A stretch of DNA of 59,055 bases from Prevotella sp. (GCA_017475005.1 JAFVGI010000052.1:1-59055), one strand, 5' to 3'. Positions 33,401 to 43,668 are shown, counted from the stretch's first letter. Translations and numbers: made by a program. The notes: a model not told the origin generated them from the letters alone.

Positions 33401-36400
33401 CCTTCTGTTCCAAGCCACCAAAGCCATCACTGATATACTTTCCGGAAGCCTGCACACTACCCAAATCAGAGAGTTGGACATTGAGGTTTGCAGCAGCAGC
33501 CCAACCTCCTTCGCTTTCTGGTTCGAGAAGACGCAACTCATTAACCCATATCTCACCATCCTTAACCTCAGAAGAAAGGTTTCGGACACCAATCATCATC
33601 GTAGAAATATTGCCGAGAGAAGGGTTACCCTTGACACTAATCCTGTTTGCCTGATTGTCTGAGTCATATTCAGAGTATAGCTGGTTAAGTGTTATCTTAC
33701 CCTGTGCCTTCAACAGGTTTCGTGCCTTCTTTAACTGGGTGAGCTTCTTGAAGTCTAAGTCGAGCATATTTTCCTGTGGCCATACAGCAGCACAATCGGC
33801 ACCAACATACCCATTGTATTTTCCTGGAGGAGTCAACTTCAAAGGTATCTCGTACTCATAATAGTTGTTGTTATAGTCGGAACCAAGACGTACGAAGAGT
33901 GCCAGCTGGTTGTTCTGCAGATTTGTGGTATTTACCTCAAGGGCATTAGCATGTGCAAACATCTGCAGCCTGTTGTAGTAGCGCATGTCATAGTTAGTGT
34001 TCTTATACACTGCTACAGCAGCTCTATGTCCCATCTGGAAGACGTCAAGTCTCATAGCCTGCTCGTTGTTCTCTGTGAGTTGTGGCTGTGATGGGTCAAC
34101 AACACGTGAGATACCTGGAGGCAGGACATAGTTAACTGGTTTCTTTTCATTATTAGCCTCAATACCAACTACTGATGCAGAGAATTTCTCAGCACCCTTT
34201 GTAGCAGCATCGCTGATTTGCTGGTCATAAACGCGCCAATCACCACGAACTAATGAGAAGTCAGCAAGACGAAGGATTGTCTCCTCTTCAAAGCCTTCCA
34301 TATAGACACGCATAAAGCGAATAGAAGAGAAATCGCTGATGCTACCAATACGAGTACCACTGTTGATAGGAATGCGTACCTGATACCATCTAACTGTCTC
34401 ACGATTACCATTTCTCAGTCCGACAGAAGCATCTCTTGTATCTACAATATAATTACCAGAAGAAACAGACATCTTTGAAGGATCTATCTCCATAACATAA
34501 TCATAGTAGTTTTCTGATTCGTTAAGGGTATAGTCTTGGTTGATATCTTCTACATCAGGTGTTGTCTTGTATGATGTATCATAAGACTCTGTTCTGTTCT
34601 CAGAATCAGGAGAGTTGCCTTGTGGGTTGTTAATGTATTTATAACGATCAAGGATAGATGCTTTCATGTCATCCCAATCGCTGCCACGGAAGTAATGGTA
34701 GTCATCACCAGCAGGATCCTTCTGTATTGCAGTGCGAGCTTCCTCATTCATTGTGGAAACACGATTGAGAAAGGCTGAATATGCTGGCCAACTTAACTCT
34801 TCGGTATCATTAAGACCATTAAAACCTAAGTCCTGAAGAGAGCGAGAACCTGATGTAGTAGCAAAGGCATAGGTAACAGTATTCTCAACAGGAATCTTAC
34901 CCCATGCGGTAGAATCAGTTCTTGTTGCAGAAGAATTGCTGACAGGGAGTCCGCTCTCATAGAACTTCCTACCATCGAGAAGGATATCCTCACTGAGGTC
35001 ACCAAGGTTGAAGTGCAGACGACCAGTATGCTTGGCACTGGTGCCATCCTGGTTGTGATAGATGAATGGATCCATCATCCAGAACTCTATATATTCGATG
35101 TTTGATTCCTCGAAATTGTTCTGGTCGAGTTTTCTCATCATACCACCCCAGGTGTAGTCCTTATCCTGCTCTTTAAACTTACCGTTTTCGTCGAGGTCAG
35201 TGTTGAAGTTATAAGGACCACGTTCCTTTGGATAATATGCAAGGTTGAGGATATTCAGGGTTGTTGTTGCTCCACTGTATGTGCTCTGACTGCGGTTAGG
35301 ATACAACTCGCTGACATACACCTCACGAACATAGTGGTTAGACAGCTGTTCAAGATCATTCTTGATGTGCGCAGGAGTCAGGGTAGAGGAGCGACGAGTG
35401 AAAAGTGGATCAACATAATACCATGCAAGACGTGCTCTGTACTTACCTGATTCCAGAGTTCCCTTGTTAAGGTTTAAGCCATTCCAGGCCAAGTCCTTGC
35501 TCCTTGTTGGCACACTACTCAGCGTCCATGCTGTAGGGGTAGCAATATCAATGTTATTTGTGCTGCTCTCGAAGTCATCAATATAAGAAGCGTTGTCCTG
35601 TGTGCCGCTGCTAATCTTTGAGAACAGCTTTGCAAATTCAGCATTAAACTGTATCTGTGAGGGTTCTTTTACATGCAGGAAAGGTATTTTGTCAAGCACA
35701 TTGGTGAGCCACTGGCTTTCCTTCTTCCAGTTGATGTTGAAGCCTACCAAGGTATTGCTCATAGGCTCATTACCAGTTGTCACCTTTGTCGTTAGGCTCT
35801 GCTCAGAGAGGTGTTGCAATGTACCACTCAACTGGAAATCTTTTGAGAAGTCATATTCCCAGTTGACACCAAACATCGTCTTTCTCTGCATGCCATAATC
35901 GGTGTCACTTTCCAAAGAAACATTAATGGAGGTACCAGCATCTATGATGCTCTGATTGAGAATTGTCACCTCACCAGCGCTATAGTCAACAGAATAGTCG
36001 GAACCCTCGGTAAGTGTTACACCACCTGCTGTTACAACAACACTTCCCTGTGGTACATTGTATGCACCCAGAGAAATAACATTGGCAGAAGAACCTTTAT
36101 ACTGTCCCACAAGTTTGTACCTATTCTTTTCTGCCATTGTCTTTGCGGCAGTCTTTGTGGTATCGTAAAGCTCCTGGTATATGTATTTGTCTTTGTATGC
36201 ACCCCTTGAATTCAGTTCATTCGCCAATGCCGAACCGAAAGGCTCTGTCTTGGGCATGAATACACGACCGTTGGAAACTGTATATCCTTCAACAAAGTCA
36301 AAGTAACCATTACTCTTTATTCTGTTGTTGGCATCAAGTCGGTCAGCACCCAGCAGTTTTATCAACGTGGTGGATTTTACTGTTGGTTCCGGAATATAGT

Positions 36401-38012
36401 TGACATATACTCCAATAGAGTCACTCTGGTACTTGATGTCGAGTTTGAATTTCTCCTTTTGGATAGATGATGCAAGGTAGTAAACGTTACGCATCATCAG
36501 TGACCAGTTTGGTTGTGAAGGAGTATTGTTGGAATTCTTCAGCGACTTAACAAAGATTGCACTTGAGACATCTGTATTGTCTGAAGAGAATTCACCTACC
36601 TGATAAGTTAAACCATTGTAGGTATATTCGTATGCTATTGCCAGCACCTGATCTGTCTGCAGCTGGGTCTTCAGAGAGATATATCCCATTGCATTGTTGA
36701 CAGTATATTCTGACGATGACAGAAGGCGTGCTTTTTCTATTTTCTCATAATTCAATCCGCTGTTTGCCAGTACCTCACTAGCCATGCTGACATTACGAGC
36801 TTCTGCATATTGACCTGTCAACTGGCTATAAAGTCCACTGGAAGAATTTTGAGGATTACTGCTGGTGCCAACGACTCTTCCTCTGTTAGGATTTGTAGAG
36901 CTGGCACTCTCACCTAAATCAGCGAATGCTACGATATCACGAGTATTAGAGGATGATCCTGTCTTGTTTGTTACCCAAACCTCAACACGATTGATGGTGA
37001 TACCAGTTGTTGGGGTAGGGAGGGTTGCCATCCACCTGTCATAGTTCTCACGGAAAAACATACTCATGAAGAAGTGACGGTTTTCTTCGTAGTTGGCAAC
37101 ATTTATCTCAAATGGGGTGGTCTGTGTGCCACCTTTTGTGCTGACACTTGATGAAGTGGATTTCTTCTGTGATACAACAGTCTGCAGTTTCAGTTTTCCG
37201 AACTGCATATCTGTTCTTATACCAAAGAGTGACTGTGCTCCCTGAATGAGTGAAGAGTTGCTTGGGAAGGAGACATTACCTGCTTCAACAAGCTTTATGA
37301 TTTCATCCTCCTTGCCTTCATATTTCAGTTTCAGGTTCTGGGCATCATAGTCGAAAGTAGCATCTGTATTGTAGTTCAGATTCATCTTCATCTTGTCACC
37401 GATGCTACCAGTGACATTGACGTTTATCTTCTCGTCAAAGTCTATTGTTGTCGTCTTGCGGTTGCGGATTGGGAGTGACGGATTATCAATGTTTTTTATT
37501 GTTGCTCCCAGTTTTATTTCTGCTGTTCCCTGAGTCTTTATCCTGATACCTCCAGGGCCGAAAATCTTTTCTGCAGGACCGAGGTCAAAATGCATGTCGG
37601 TAAAGTCGAACTTCTCCTTACCTTTCTTCTCGAAAATCTCAGAGTTCTTTTGACGGAAGTAATCTGAGAAGAGATGTTTCTCTGTCCATTTGGTAAATTC
37701 ATGCTGGTCCATCATGATGGGAGCTGCCACCCATGTGTTTCCCATCTTTGTGCCAATGACATAACGCTCCAAAGTGTCGTTATATATTATCTCCTGTTTC
37801 AGGTTCTCAGGATTTTCCAAATCTGCAGTTTTTGGCTGCAGGTCGTCATAGGTTACAGGTGTTGTCTTCTGTACTTTCCAACGTGGTTTTACCTCTTCTG
37901 TCTTCTCTTTGTCATCCTTCTTTGACTCGTCATCAGGTGCTATGCGTGAGTAGGTCATAGCAGAACCTGCGATGACCAGCATAAGCATCATTATGAGAGT
38001 CCATTTCTTCAT
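30432..38012 (-). CDS. sprA: SprA (Sov-type) type IX secretion outer membrane translocon
   Basis: A 2,526-residue, intact giant beta-barrel with a signal peptide (1-22). SprA forms the 36-strand pore of the type IX secretion system through which proteins with C-terminal sorting domains leave the cell; it works with PorV, SprE/PorW and other components not found in this window. Features are SprA-specific segments ([16 protein letters not shown] near the start; [19 protein letters not shown] plug-region motif; [18 protein letters not shown] in the middle) and a low-complexity Lys/Glu stretch near residue 1900. The ATG overlaps the ruvA stop (ATGA, 38009-38012). ruvA-sprA linkage is common in Bacteroidetes. 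Confidence 0.95.
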   Translation of the reverse strand: MKKWTLIMMLMLVIAGSAMTYSRIAPDDESKKDDKEKTEEVKPRWKVQKTTPVTYDDLQPKTADLENPENLKQEIIYNDTLERYVIGTKMGNTWVAAPIMMDQHEFTKWTEKHLFSDYFRQKNSEIFEKKGKEKFDFTDMHFDLGPAEKIFGPGGIRIKTQGTAEIKLGATIKNIDNPSLPIRNRKTTTIDFDEKINVNVTGSIGDKMKMNLNYNTDATFDYDAQNLKLKYEGKEDEIIKLVEAGNVSFPSNSSLIQGAQSLFGIRTDMQFGKLKLQTVVSQKKSTSSSVSTKGGTQTTPFEINVANYEENRHFFMSMFFRENYDRWMATLPTPTTGITINRVEVWVTNKTGSSSNTRDIVAFADLGESASSTNPNRGRVVGTSSNPQNSSSGLYSQLTGQYAEARNVSMASEVLANSGLNYEKIEKARLLSSSEYTVNNAMGYISLKTQLQTDQVLAIAYEYTYNGLTYQVGEFSSDNTDVSSAIFVKSLKNSNNTPSQPNWSLMMRNVYYLASSIQKEKFKLDIKYQSDSIGVYVNYIPEPTVKSTTLIKLLGADRLDANNRIKSNGYFDFVEGYTVSNGRVFMPKTEPFGSALANELNSRGAYKDKYIYQELYDTTKTAAKTMAEKNRYKLVGQYKGSSANVISLGAYNVPQGSVVVTAGGVTLTEGSDYSVDYSAGEVTILNQSIIDAGTSINVSLESDTDYGMQRKTMFGVNWEYDFSKDFQLSGTLQHLSEQSLTTKVTTGNEPMSNTLVGFNINWKKESQWLTNVLDKIPFLHVKEPSQIQFNAEFAKLFSKISSGTQDNASYIDDFESSTNNIDIATPTAWTLSSVPTRSKDLAWNGLNLNKGTLESGKYRARLAWYYVDPLFTRRSSTLTPAHIKNDLEQLSNHYVREVYVSELYPNRSQSTYSGATTTLNILNLAYYPKERGPYNFNTDLDENGKFKEQDKDYTWGGMMRKLDQNNFEESNIEYIEFWMMDPFIYHNQDGTSAKHTGRLHFNLGDLSEDILLDGRKFYESGLPVSNSSATRTDSTAWGKIPVENTVTYAFATTSGSRSLQDLGFNGLNDTEELSWPAYSAFLNRVSTMNEEARTAIQKDPAGDDYHYFRGSDWDDMKASILDRYKYINNPQGNSPDSENRTESYDTSYKTTPDVEDINQDYTLNESENYYDYVMEIDPSKMSVSSGNYIVDTRDASVGLRNGNRETVRWYQVRIPINSGTRIGSISDFSSIRFMRVYMEGFEEETILRLADFSLVRGDWRVYDQQISDAATKGAEKFSASVVGIEANNEKKPVNYVLPPGISRVVDPSQPQLTENNEQAMRLDVFQMGHRAAVAVYKNTNYDMRYYNRLQMFAHANALEVNTTNLQNNQLALFVRLGSDYNNNYYEYEIPLKLTPPGKYNGYVGADCAAVWPQENMLDLDFKKLTQLKKARNLLKAQGKITLNQLYSEYDSDNQANRISVKGNPSLGNISTMMIGVRNLSSEVKDGEIWVNELRLLEPESEGGWAAAANLNVQLSDLGSVQASGKYISDGFGGLEQKVTERTQDKYSTYSITTSLELGKFFPEKAKATIPFYYSYTKERTSPKFNPLDTDMLLEDALESATDKHEKDSIESIAVARTVNKNLSLSGVRFGIATKRHPMPYDPANFSFSYSHSSKHSDGQTLVYDNEDNWRGAINYSWVPVYKPFEPFKKWKTKSKYAEILKKWAFNYMPQNISANTEMTRSYSETLERDLENLENVNDSLVTYSSQFLWNRDLSIRWDLTKNLHLSFQSATRAEIEEPKNIRQINKDLAPDDYAVWKDSVWQSIKHMGSPLDYNQNFSASYKLPLNMMPIFDWLNADGTYSSTYHWARGSADEFGVIKYGHTITSNRTININSSMAMEKLYNHIPFLKKVNDKFNKSGNKSNTTKKETPKKKSKTELAAEGEEQSPEDAKKKIAQPTAEEKQANLLAQQKKNTFSKLVTIPADTSMVITHGKKTKRIIVSAKDEDGKSLPIKFKKVDENKIMVFNKADSAVKMKVSVLALEPLEDKGWYKALEYVSRFAMMVRNISASYKNQYSLTLPGFMNNVGDVFGQKNVSDAMSPGLDFAFGFIDDDYIEKARSRGWLLSSSDYASPATISKTEDLQIKFTLEPFKNFKIDMNMAHTHTRSKSVQYMYDGNPTTHSGSFSMTTISISSALAGMGDANNGYHSAAFEKFCGSLEGYRQRVQAQYENTVYPAGTTYSGTKFSADKTPVELYSADVMVPAFLNAYTGYKSLKLFPTIARMLPNWSLKYSGLGNLPWIRDHFKSVNINHGYKSIYAVGAYSSYSTYKSFMGDDIGFVTSTTTGNPVPNSMFNISTVSINEAFSPLLGLDFTLPNNLTFKAEYRTTRVMTLSMTSVQLNETLSKDWVFGVGYKIADFRFIRSKAKMMAAKNSRNNRGDDDSTNKPNTKRTSAQNNKSKGFAHDLNLRLDVSLRKQAAITRDIASVSSQATSGNNAFKLAFTADYSLSRLLTMSFYYDRQSNTPLLSASSYPTVTQDFGLSMKFSLTR

Positions 38013-38641
38013 TTAATGAGTTTCAGGGCTTGTTTGATGACTTGTTCTACAGGCATATCTGGGTTGCCACGCAGAATTTCCGTAACAACCTTGCTGCTTG
38101 GCGCCTGTGCAAATCCCAGCATAGTGAGTGCTCCAACAGCTTCTTCCTTTGTCTGGCTGTTGATGTTGGCATCCTGTTTTCCTGTTTCGTTCATATTGCC
38201 AGCCTCAAATGTATCGGCAATAAGTCCACTCTGGGTCATCTTGTCACGAAGGTCAACAATGATGCGCTGTGCTGTCTTCAGACCGATGCCCTTGACACCC
38301 TTCAGAGCCTTCTCATTGCCAGAAGCAATGATGTTGACCAGTTCTGTAGCACTTGTGGCACTGAGTATCATGCGGGCAGTATTGCTGCCAACACCGCTAA
38401 CTGTTATCAGCATACGATATATCTCACGCTCCTGTTTGTTGTAGAAACCATAGAGGGTATAGCTGTCATCACGACCTCCTGTTACGAGAGATTCGTCAAC
38501 ATAAAGCTTCACTTCTTTCTTGCCCTGTATGGCACTAAATGTGTTGAGGGATATGTTTAAAAGATATCCGATACCATTAACTTCTACGACTGCTTCCGTA
38601 GGATTTATCTCTGTCAGTTCGCCTTTAATGTATTCTATCAT
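38009..38641 (-). CDS. ruvA: Holliday junction branch migration protein RuvA
   Basis: A 210-residue protein; the start is the ATG at 38641 ([12 protein letters not shown], the family N-terminus), not 48 bases upstream. RuvA tetramers bind four-way junctions and load RuvB helicase. The OB-fold domain is residues 1-64, the HhH motifs are [13 protein letters not shown] and [13 protein letters not shown], and the C-terminal RuvB-binding domain is [10 protein letters not shown]. It is coupled to sprA by a 4-base overlap. The bases before the ATG hold mutually exclusive hairpins (see terminator at 38672-38709). Confidence 0.95.
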   Translation of the reverse strand: MIEYIKGELTEINPTEAVVEVNGIGYLLNISLNTFSAIQGKKEVKLYVDESLVTGGRDDSYTLYGFYNKQEREIYRMLITVSGVGSNTARMILSATSATELVNIIASGNEKALKGVKGIGLKTAQRIIVDLRDKMTQSGLIADTFEAGNMNETGKQDANINSQTKEEAVGALTMLGFAQAPSSKVVTEILRGNPDMPVEQVIKQALKLIK

Positions 38642-38671
38642 ATGCGTGTGTGCGTGATTATGCGCACTAAT

Positions 38672-38709
38672 AAAAAAACGCACGCACACAAAATATATTG
38701 TGTACGTGC
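38672..38709 (-). terminator. Terminator of the DUF349 gene with competing antiterminator arm
   Basis: The minus strand reads GCACGTACACAA, loop TATATT, TTGTGTGCGTGC, then G and seven T: an intrinsic terminator with one mismatch in 12. Its 3' arm can alternatively pair with CACGCACAC (38656-38648) immediately before the ruvA ATG. Confidence 0.75.
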
Positions 38710-38734
38710 AGATTTTAATCTATTATTTTTTAAA

Positions 38735-40399
38735 TCAAAGCTCTTCTTTCAGTTCTTCGAGTTCTTCCTTGAGTCGCTCTATCTTCTGCTTCATGGTGTC
38801 AATAAGGCTGTTACCCTTCTTGCTTGAAGCAGTCAGGAACAGGAGGTTATTCTCCATTGTAGCAAGTTCCTCCTTCTTTTCGTTATATCTCTTCTGAGCA
38901 GACATCGGATGACTACCACTCTGAGAAAAATGATTTGCTTTTGCAGCATTTCTACGCATCTTGCGCATCTTGCCATAAGCCTCATCCAGAGCCTCACGAT
39001 AAGCATCATAAAGATGGTCTTTCTCTTTGAATGGCACATGACCGATAGCAGCATATTCGTCCTGCAGAGCCTTGATTGCTTCCTGAGTGCATTCTTCGTC
39101 ATTTTCTGCAAGAGTCTTAATCTTTGCTACCACTTCCTGCTTCTTTTGCAGATTCTCCTGCTGCTCAGAGCGAGCGCCAGCCATTGCTGCATTACGAGCC
39201 TCAAAGAATTTATTGCAGGCAGCAAGGAAATCATTCCACAACTGGTCGCCAATCTTTCTTGGCACCATACCAATAGTCTTCCATTCCTTCTGCAATTCCA
39301 TCATCTTGTCGGCTGTTGCCTTCCATTCTGTAGAGTCTTGTAGAGCTTGTGCAGCCTTTACTAATTCCTCCTTCTTTGTGATGTTCTCCTGGAAGCTTTC
39401 CTTCAGTTGTACAAAGAATTCATTCTTGGCAGAGAAGAATCTGTCACAAGCAGCACGGAAACGTTCAAAAATCTTTACATTCATAGACTTTGGAGCGAAG
39501 CCAATCTTCTTCCAATCTGCCTGAATATCAACGATTTCTTTTGTCTTCGCTTCCCAGTCGTTGCTGTTTTTCAGTTCCTCAATATTTATCAATTCAACCT
39601 TCTCACACAGTTCTGCCTTCTTCTCGAGGTTTTCTTCTTCTTGTTTGCGAATATTGTCGAAATGCTCTGCGTGACGTTTGTTGACGATGCTGCTGGCAGC
39701 CTTGAAACGTTGCCATATCTCTTCACGTAATTCCTTTGCAACTGGACCGATTTCGCGGAATTGGTTATGCAACTCCTGAAGGCTGTGGAAGGCGCTGATG
39801 ACATCCTCTTCATTGCCCAGTTTTTCTGCTGCTTCGCAGAGTGCTGTCTTTGCCTCAAGATTTTTCTTGAAGTCATATTCGCGAGCCTCGAAATTCAGCT
39901 TTAGAAGGTCATAGAATTGCTCCAAACACAGCTTATAACTATTCCATAGTTCTGCAGCATTCTCTGGTGGTACAGACTTTATTTCGTGCCATTCATCCTG
40001 AAGACTCTTCACCTCTTTATATGCCTCATGAATATCCTCAGCTTCTGTGAGGGACTTGATGCGTTCTATTATCTCCTGTTTGCGTTTCAGGTTGGCCTGT
40101 CTTTCCTCTTCACGCTGCTTGAACAGTAACTGACGCTTGTCCTTTATCAGTGCCATTTCAGCCTTGTATTCTTCTTCGATAGGGTCTTGTTCTACCACAT
40201 ATTCTGCGGCATCGCCACCACCATCGAGAAAGGCCTTCATTGCGGCTTCACGCTCTTGGTTCAGCAGAAAATAGAATGCTGTCTTCAGATGATCCAGTTC
40301 TGCTTTTGTTATTTCTTCTTCTCCGTGAGCAAGTGCCTTAACACGTTCCAGAACTTCTTCTTTGGTTGCATAAAGATGCTTTTCTTGAGAGTCTTCCAT
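38735..40399 (-). CDS. DUF349 repeat protein
   Basis: A 554-residue, highly charged, helical cytoplasmic protein with about five DUF349 repeats, each with a pattern like W-xx-I/L-G-xxP-xxxxxxLW-xx-F-xxxxxxF (for example DEWHEIKSVPPENAAELWNSY, split here by position about 118-138). Coiled-coil ends flank the repeats. The family occurs widely and is of unknown molecular role. The gene has its own promoter (40473-40480) and ends in a strong terminator before ruvA. Confidence 0.8.
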   Translation of the reverse strand: MEDSQEKHLYATKEEVLERVKALAHGEEEITKAELDHLKTAFYFLLNQEREAAMKAFLDGGGDAAEYVVEQDPIEEEYKAEMALIKDKRQLLFKQREEERQANLKRKQEIIERIKSLTEAEDIHEAYKEVKSLQDEWHEIKSVPPENAAELWNSYKLCLEQFYDLLKLNFEAREYDFKKNLEAKTALCEAAEKLGNEEDVISAFHSLQELHNQFREIGPVAKELREEIWQRFKAASSIVNKRHAEHFDNIRKQEEENLEKKAELCEKVELINIEELKNSNDWEAKTKEIVDIQADWKKIGFAPKSMNVKIFERFRAACDRFFSAKNEFFVQLKESFQENITKKEELVKAAQALQDSTEWKATADKMMELQKEWKTIGMVPRKIGDQLWNDFLAACNKFFEARNAAMAGARSEQQENLQKKQEVVAKIKTLAENDEECTQEAIKALQDEYAAIGHVPFKEKDHLYDAYREALDEAYGKMRKMRRNAAKANHFSQSGSHPMSAQKRYNEKKEELATMENNLLFLTASSKKGNSLIDTMKQKIERLKEELEELKEEL

Positions 40400-40472
40400 G
40401 TTGTTGTTTTATTGCGGAATTGTTTTTTCTAATGTTAGTATTTATGCAATGTGTAGTACACAAAATGCTGTG

Positions 40473-40480
40473 CAAAAGTA
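40473..40480 (-). promoter_or_regulatory. Promoter -7 element of the DUF349 gene
   Basis: TACTTTTG on the minus strand, about 73 bases before the ATG. Confidence 0.5.
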
Positions 40481-40555
40481 TGCAAAAGATTCCAATCATG
40501 CAAATTTTTCCCTAAAAAAGTTTATTTTCTTCCTTATTGTACCACATATTATTAT

Positions 40556-40563
40556 TATCTTTG
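40556..40563 (+). promoter_or_regulatory. Promoter -7 element of the zinc-ribbon gene
   Basis: TATCTTTG with only nine bases to the ATG at 40573, so the mRNA leader should be about three bases. Confidence 0.65.
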
Positions 40564-40572
40564 CATCAAAAT

Positions 40573-40866
40573 ATGGCTTGGAAACATACATATCGTTGTA
40601 AAAACTGTGGATATACAGCAGAGATATATGAGGGTAGGGGACACTTTCGTCAGAAGATAAGTGCCATATATTGCTCCGAATGTAGAAGTGTCCAAAATAT
40701 AGTTGTTGGTGGCATCATAGCTGATGTCGCTCCCTCGTTCAGCAGCGAGGTCGGAAGGCTCTGCCCAAAGTGTGGAAATGATAATATTAGATTGTGGGAT
40801 ATGCACACATGTCCCAAATGCCAAAGCCAAATGGAAAAAACAGACGAAAAAGAATTCTGGACATGA
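40573..40866 (+). CDS. Small zinc-ribbon protein
   Basis: I set the start at ATG 40573 (MAWKHTYRCKNCGY) because the promoter lies inside the longer reading frame; the protein has 97 residues. It has four CxxC-type knuckles (CKNC, CSEC, CPKC, CPKC), enough for two zinc sites, joined by a segment with no other motif. It may bind nucleic acid or protein; the function is unknown. Rubrerythrin follows on the same strand but has its own promoter. Confidence 0.7.
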   Translation: MAWKHTYRCKNCGYTAEIYEGRGHFRQKISAIYCSECRSVQNIVVGGIIADVAPSFSSEVGRLCPKCGNDNIRLWDMHTCPKCQSQMEKTDEKEFWT

Positions 40867-40926
40867 GAATACCAAATAAAAATAGTTAAAATTGTCCGAT
40901 AAATTTTGTAGAATAAAAATTTTTCG

Positions 40927-40934
40927 TACCTTCG
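40927..40934 (+). promoter_or_regulatory. Promoter -7 element of rubrerythrin (TACCTTCG)
   Basis: One mismatch to TAnnTTTG, with TTTG at 40905-40908 upstream. The ATG is at 40971. Confidence 0.55.
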
Positions 40935-40970
40935 CACACAGAATCTGTTTAACCCAAAACAATTAAAACT

Positions 40971-41513
40971 ATGAAAGAACTTAAAGGAACAAAGACTGAG
41001 CAGAACCTCAAAGAGGCTTTTGCTGGTGAGAGTATGGCACGTAACAAATATAGTTATTTTGCTTCCAAGGCAAAGAAGGATGGTTATGTGCAGATTGCAG
41101 CTATCTTTGAAGAAACAGCAGCAAATGAGAAGGAACATGCCAAGATGTGGTATAAATATTTAAATGGAGGTAGTGTCAGTGATACCGCTACAAACCTTGC
41201 TGATGCTGCTAATGGTGAGAACTTTGAGTGGACAGATATGTATGCCCGCATGGCTAAAGAGGCTCGCGAAGAGGGATTTGATGAGATTGCGGAGAAGTTT
41301 GAACAGGTAGGTGCTATTGAGAAACATCATGAGGAACGTTATCGTAAGTTGTTGAAGAATATACAAGATGCAATTGTATTCTCTCGTGATGGTGATGTTA
41401 TATGGCAATGTGCTAACTGCGGACATATCGTTATCGGCAAGAAAGCACCAGAAGTATGTCCTGTTTGTGACCATCCACAGAGCTACTTCCAGATAAAAGC
41501 GGAGAATTATTGA
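40971..41513 (+). CDS. rbr: Rubrerythrin
   Basis: A 180-residue non-haem diiron peroxidase of anaerobes. The ferritin-like domain carries Glu20, Glu53-xx-His56 and Glu117-xx-His120. The C-terminal rubredoxin-like domain has CANC (147-150) and CPVC (163-166). It reduces hydrogen peroxide to water using electrons from rubredoxin or NADH systems. bcp follows after 16 bases, making an oxidative-defence pair. Confidence 0.95.
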   Translation: MKELKGTKTEQNLKEAFAGESMARNKYSYFASKAKKDGYVQIAAIFEETAANEKEHAKMWYKYLNGGSVSDTATNLADAANGENFEWTDMYARMAKEAREEGFDEIAEKFEQVGAIEKHHEERYRKLLKNIQDAIVFSRDGDVIWQCANCGHIVIGKKAPEVCPVCDHPQSYFQIKAENY

Positions 41514-41529
41514 TAATAATTAGATTATA

Positions 41530-41988
41530 ATGAACATAGGAGACAGAGCACCCGAGATTTTGGGTGTGGATGAGCAGGGACGGGAGATTCGTCTGAGTGA
41601 CTATAAGGGCAGGAAACTGGTGTTGTACTTCTATCCGAAGGATAACACCAGTGGCTGCACCGCTGAAGCTTGTAGCCTTCGTGACCATTACGGAGAACTG
41701 CAGGGCAGGGGGTATGAGGTAGTTGGTGTGAGCAAGGATTCTGCTGCATCGCATGTGAAATTCAAGGAGAAATACAACTTGCCTTTCCCATTGATTGCAG
41801 ATATCAATCACGAACTCTTAGAGGCTATGGGCGCTTGGGGTGAAAAGAATATGTATGGCAAGAAGACTATGGGCACTATACGCACCACCTTTATCATTAA
41901 CGAAGAAGGCATCATTGAACAGATATTTGCTGGCAAACAGGTAAAGACAAAAGAGCATGCGGAGCAGATTCTGACAATTGACAATTGA
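41530..41988 (+). CDS. bcp: Thioredoxin-dependent thiol peroxidase (Bcp-type peroxiredoxin)
   Basis: A 152-residue peroxiredoxin. Peroxidatic Cys43 lies in DNTSGCTAEACSLRD, and resolving Cys48 is five residues on, as in the Bcp type with both Cys in one helix. It starts with ATG 41530, 16 bases after rubrerythrin, and is probably co-transcribed. It reduces hydrogen peroxide and organic peroxides with thioredoxin, which ties to trxB at 3126-4073. The final Asp-Asn and stop lie in a short heptamer run. Confidence 0.9.
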   Translation: MNIGDRAPEILGVDEQGREIRLSDYKGRKLVLYFYPKDNTSGCTAEACSLRDHYGELQGRGYEVVGVSKDSAASHVKFKEKYNLPFPLIADINHELLEAMGAWGEKNMYGKKTMGTIRTTFIINEEGIIEQIFAGKQVKTKEHAEQILTIDN

Positions 41989-41993
41989 TAAAT
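41973..41993. repeat. Short heptamer run at the bcp stop
   Basis: gacaatt, gacaatt, gataaat in register. The bcp TGA is inside the second unit. This is the one clear case at the end of a plus-strand gene. Confidence 0.6.
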
Positions 41994-42051
41994 TTATAGT
42001 TTGTCGTAGAAATAAAAATAAAAAAAATTTGTTTATTTCATTTTTTTTGTG

Positions 42052-42059
42052 TACCTTTG
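42052..42059 (+). promoter_or_regulatory. Promoter of initiator tRNA (-33 TTTG, -7 TACCTTTG)
   Basis: TACCTTTG with TTTG at 42028-42031 exactly 20 bases upstream; the tRNA begins 42 bases downstream. Confidence 0.8.
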
Positions 42060-42101
42060 CACCCGCAAATGAGAAACAAGGCTCATTTAGCTAAGTAATA
42101 T

Positions 42102-42174
42102 CGCGGAGTGGAGCAGTTGGTAGCTCGCCAGGCTCATAACCTGGAGGTCGCATGTTCGAGTCCTGCCTCCGCAA
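42102..42174 (+). tRNA. Initiator tRNA-fMet (anticodon CAT)
   Basis: The anticodon loop is CTCATAA. Initiator marks are the unpaired C1 x A72 end and the A11-U24 pair. Acceptor pairs 2-71 to 7-66 are perfect and the discriminator is A; CCA is not encoded. Oddities: the anticodon stem is CCAGG/CCTGG, so A29-U41 replaces one of the usual three G-C pairs, and the T-stem has a U52 x C62 mismatch. Confidence 0.9.
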
Positions 42175-42185
42175 CTAAAATAAAA

Positions 42186-42216
42186 TCCCGACAGATATTT
42201 TCTGCCGGGACTTTTT
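42186..42216 (+). terminator. Intrinsic terminator after tRNA-fMet
   Basis: TCCCG-A-CAG pairs with CTG-C-CGGGA around a 7-base loop and is followed by CTTTTTATT. The rnz stop codon lies immediately downstream on the other strand. Confidence 0.8.
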
Positions 42217-42217
42217 A

Positions 42218-43063
42218 TTATACATCATAGACTTCTCCTTCTTGTGAGAGGAGAGTGGGGGAGAATACCTCCTGAGCCTCCTTGAGGAGTACTGTCTCAT
42301 CTACGTATCTGTGGCTGTAATGGCCTAGAAGGAGTTGGTGGGCTTCAGCACTCTTGGCTACCATTGCTGCCTCACGGGCAGTAGAATGCATGTATTTTCC
42401 GGCATTATCTTTTTTGTCGTCTGCATAGGTGGCTTCATGGTATATAGTAAGGCCGGTACACATGCTGCGAAGCATTTCTCCAAGGGTGGGGATATAACGT
42501 GTATCGGAGCAATAGGCATAGGCCCTGACTGGGGTAGGGGGAGCCGGAATCAGCGGTCGTGGTATAGAGGTATTACGTATGAAATGCTCACGTGTAGGCT
42601 TCTCCTTGAAAAGGAAACCGCAACAGGGTACACGATGCTGAAGAGGAATTGTCTCGACAGTGAGAGAGCGGTCTTCATAGATGACCTGTGAGAGAGTAGT
42701 ATCAAGGGGATGGAAAATGATGTCATAGTCCATTGTGGAAAGGAACATCTTCTTTTCCATCATAAAAAGAGCCTCATAATGTGCTGGGGCATAGACATGA
42801 AAGGGTGCGGTCCGTCCCTGCAAACCAAAGGTTGAGAGCATTCCCATGAGTCCAAAGATATGGTCACCATGGATATGGCTGATAAAGACAGCATAGAGCT
42901 TTGAGAAACTGACATGGGAACGACGTATCTGTACCTGTGTGCCTTCGCCACAATCTACCATGAAGTATTTTCCTCGTATCTCGACAATCTGAGAGGAGGG
43001 ATTATGGCTCTTTGAAGGCAAGGCACTGCCACAGCCAAGGATATGAACCTTGAAGGGATTCAT
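42218..43063 (-). CDS. rnz: Ribonuclease Z, shortened exosite region
   Basis: A 281-residue metallo-beta-lactamase fold endonuclease that trims tRNA 3' trailers; both tRNAs here lack an encoded CCA, which fits RNase Z processing. Metal motif HIHGDH (63-68), YCSDTRY, HEATY, HSTAREAA and GHYSHRY are all present. The loop between KEKPTREHF and AYAYCSDT is only about 20 residues and Pro-rich (IPRPLIPAPPTPVR), shorter than I recall for Bacteroidales homologues, so a deletion is likely. The ATG overlaps the lolA stop (ATGA). Confidence 0.9.
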   Translation of the reverse strand: MNPFKVHILGCGSALPSKSHNPSSQIVEIRGKYFMVDCGEGTQVQIRRSHVSFSKLYAVFISHIHGDHIFGLMGMLSTFGLQGRTAPFHVYAPAHYEALFMMEKKMFLSTMDYDIIFHPLDTTLSQVIYEDRSLTVETIPLQHRVPCCGFLFKEKPTREHFIRNTSIPRPLIPAPPTPVRAYAYCSDTRYIPTLGEMLRSMCTGLTIYHEATYADDKKDNAGKYMHSTAREAAMVAKSAEAHQLLLGHYSHRYVDETVLLKEAQEVFSPTLLSQEGEVYDV

Positions 43064-43668
43064 CGCATATCAATAATCTCAGCCTGTGGGAATTCCTTAG
43101 CATTAAATGTAAATGTGGAATTATCCAGCGCCTGATTCTTCAGATTGCTGATATGAATAGTTACCCATGTACCTTTCTGGAGGAATTTAACCTCCTTTAT
43201 ATTATATGTCTTATCGACAAGGATATACATCTCACTGATAGGTTTCCCCTTACCGACAAGATGTACCTGCGTGCCGCTGGCAATATTAGCAGAGGTGATG
43301 GTATAGCCCTTTTTATAGAGGGTGAGGAAGTTGTAGGGGTTCATGCTCTGCTGGGCAGATGCTTTGGGATGAGAGACATTTACCTCGTCGGACTTCTTGT
43401 TATACACCCATTGTGTCTTGCCGTCATACCACATTATGGCATTAGAGACGCGAGCGCAGAATTTGTCACCTTTAACAGAGATAGTACCTGAGTTGTTGAG
43501 CTTTCCGCCAGAGATAGTGAAATTGGCGGTGAAGCCTTTTGAGATGGCTATCTTGTCAGCTACCTTATCGAGTATCTTCTTGCCATTATCTGCTGCCATA
43601 ACTGTTGTGGTGCAGAACAGCATTAACATTGTAAATGCAAATAAAGAAATTCTTCTCATCTTTTTCAT
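43060..43668 (-). CDS. LolA-like periplasmic lipoprotein carrier
   Basis: A 202-residue protein with signal peptide 1-25 (VMAADN). The LolA/LolB-type half-barrel pattern is visible: KGFTANFTISGG, KGDKFCARVSNAIMWYDGKTQWVY, then FLTLYKKGYTI. It probably ferries lipoproteins across the periplasm. It lies between ftsK and rnz, the same order I know from other Bacteroidales. A LolC/E-like permease occurs 12 kb upstream. Confidence 0.8.
   Translation of the reverse strand: MKKMRRISLFAFTMLMLFCTTTVMAADNGKKILDKVADKIAISKGFTANFTISGGKLNNSGTISVKGDKFCARVSNAIMWYDGKTQWVYNKKSDEVNVSHPKASAQQSMNPYNFLTLYKKGYTITSANIASGTQVHLVGKGKPISEMYILVDKTYNIKEVKFLQKGTWVTIHISNLKNQALDNSTFTFNAKEFPQAEIIDMR

Noticed and set aside
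38030-38560. Long plus-strand frames over ruvA (176 and 142 codons)
   Set aside because: RuvA on the minus strand has full family motifs; these are antisense shadows.
38639-38689. Upstream start of ruvA giving a 226-residue protein
   Set aside because: The extra N-terminal residues come from the hairpin arms and the conserved family start MIEYIKG is at 38641.
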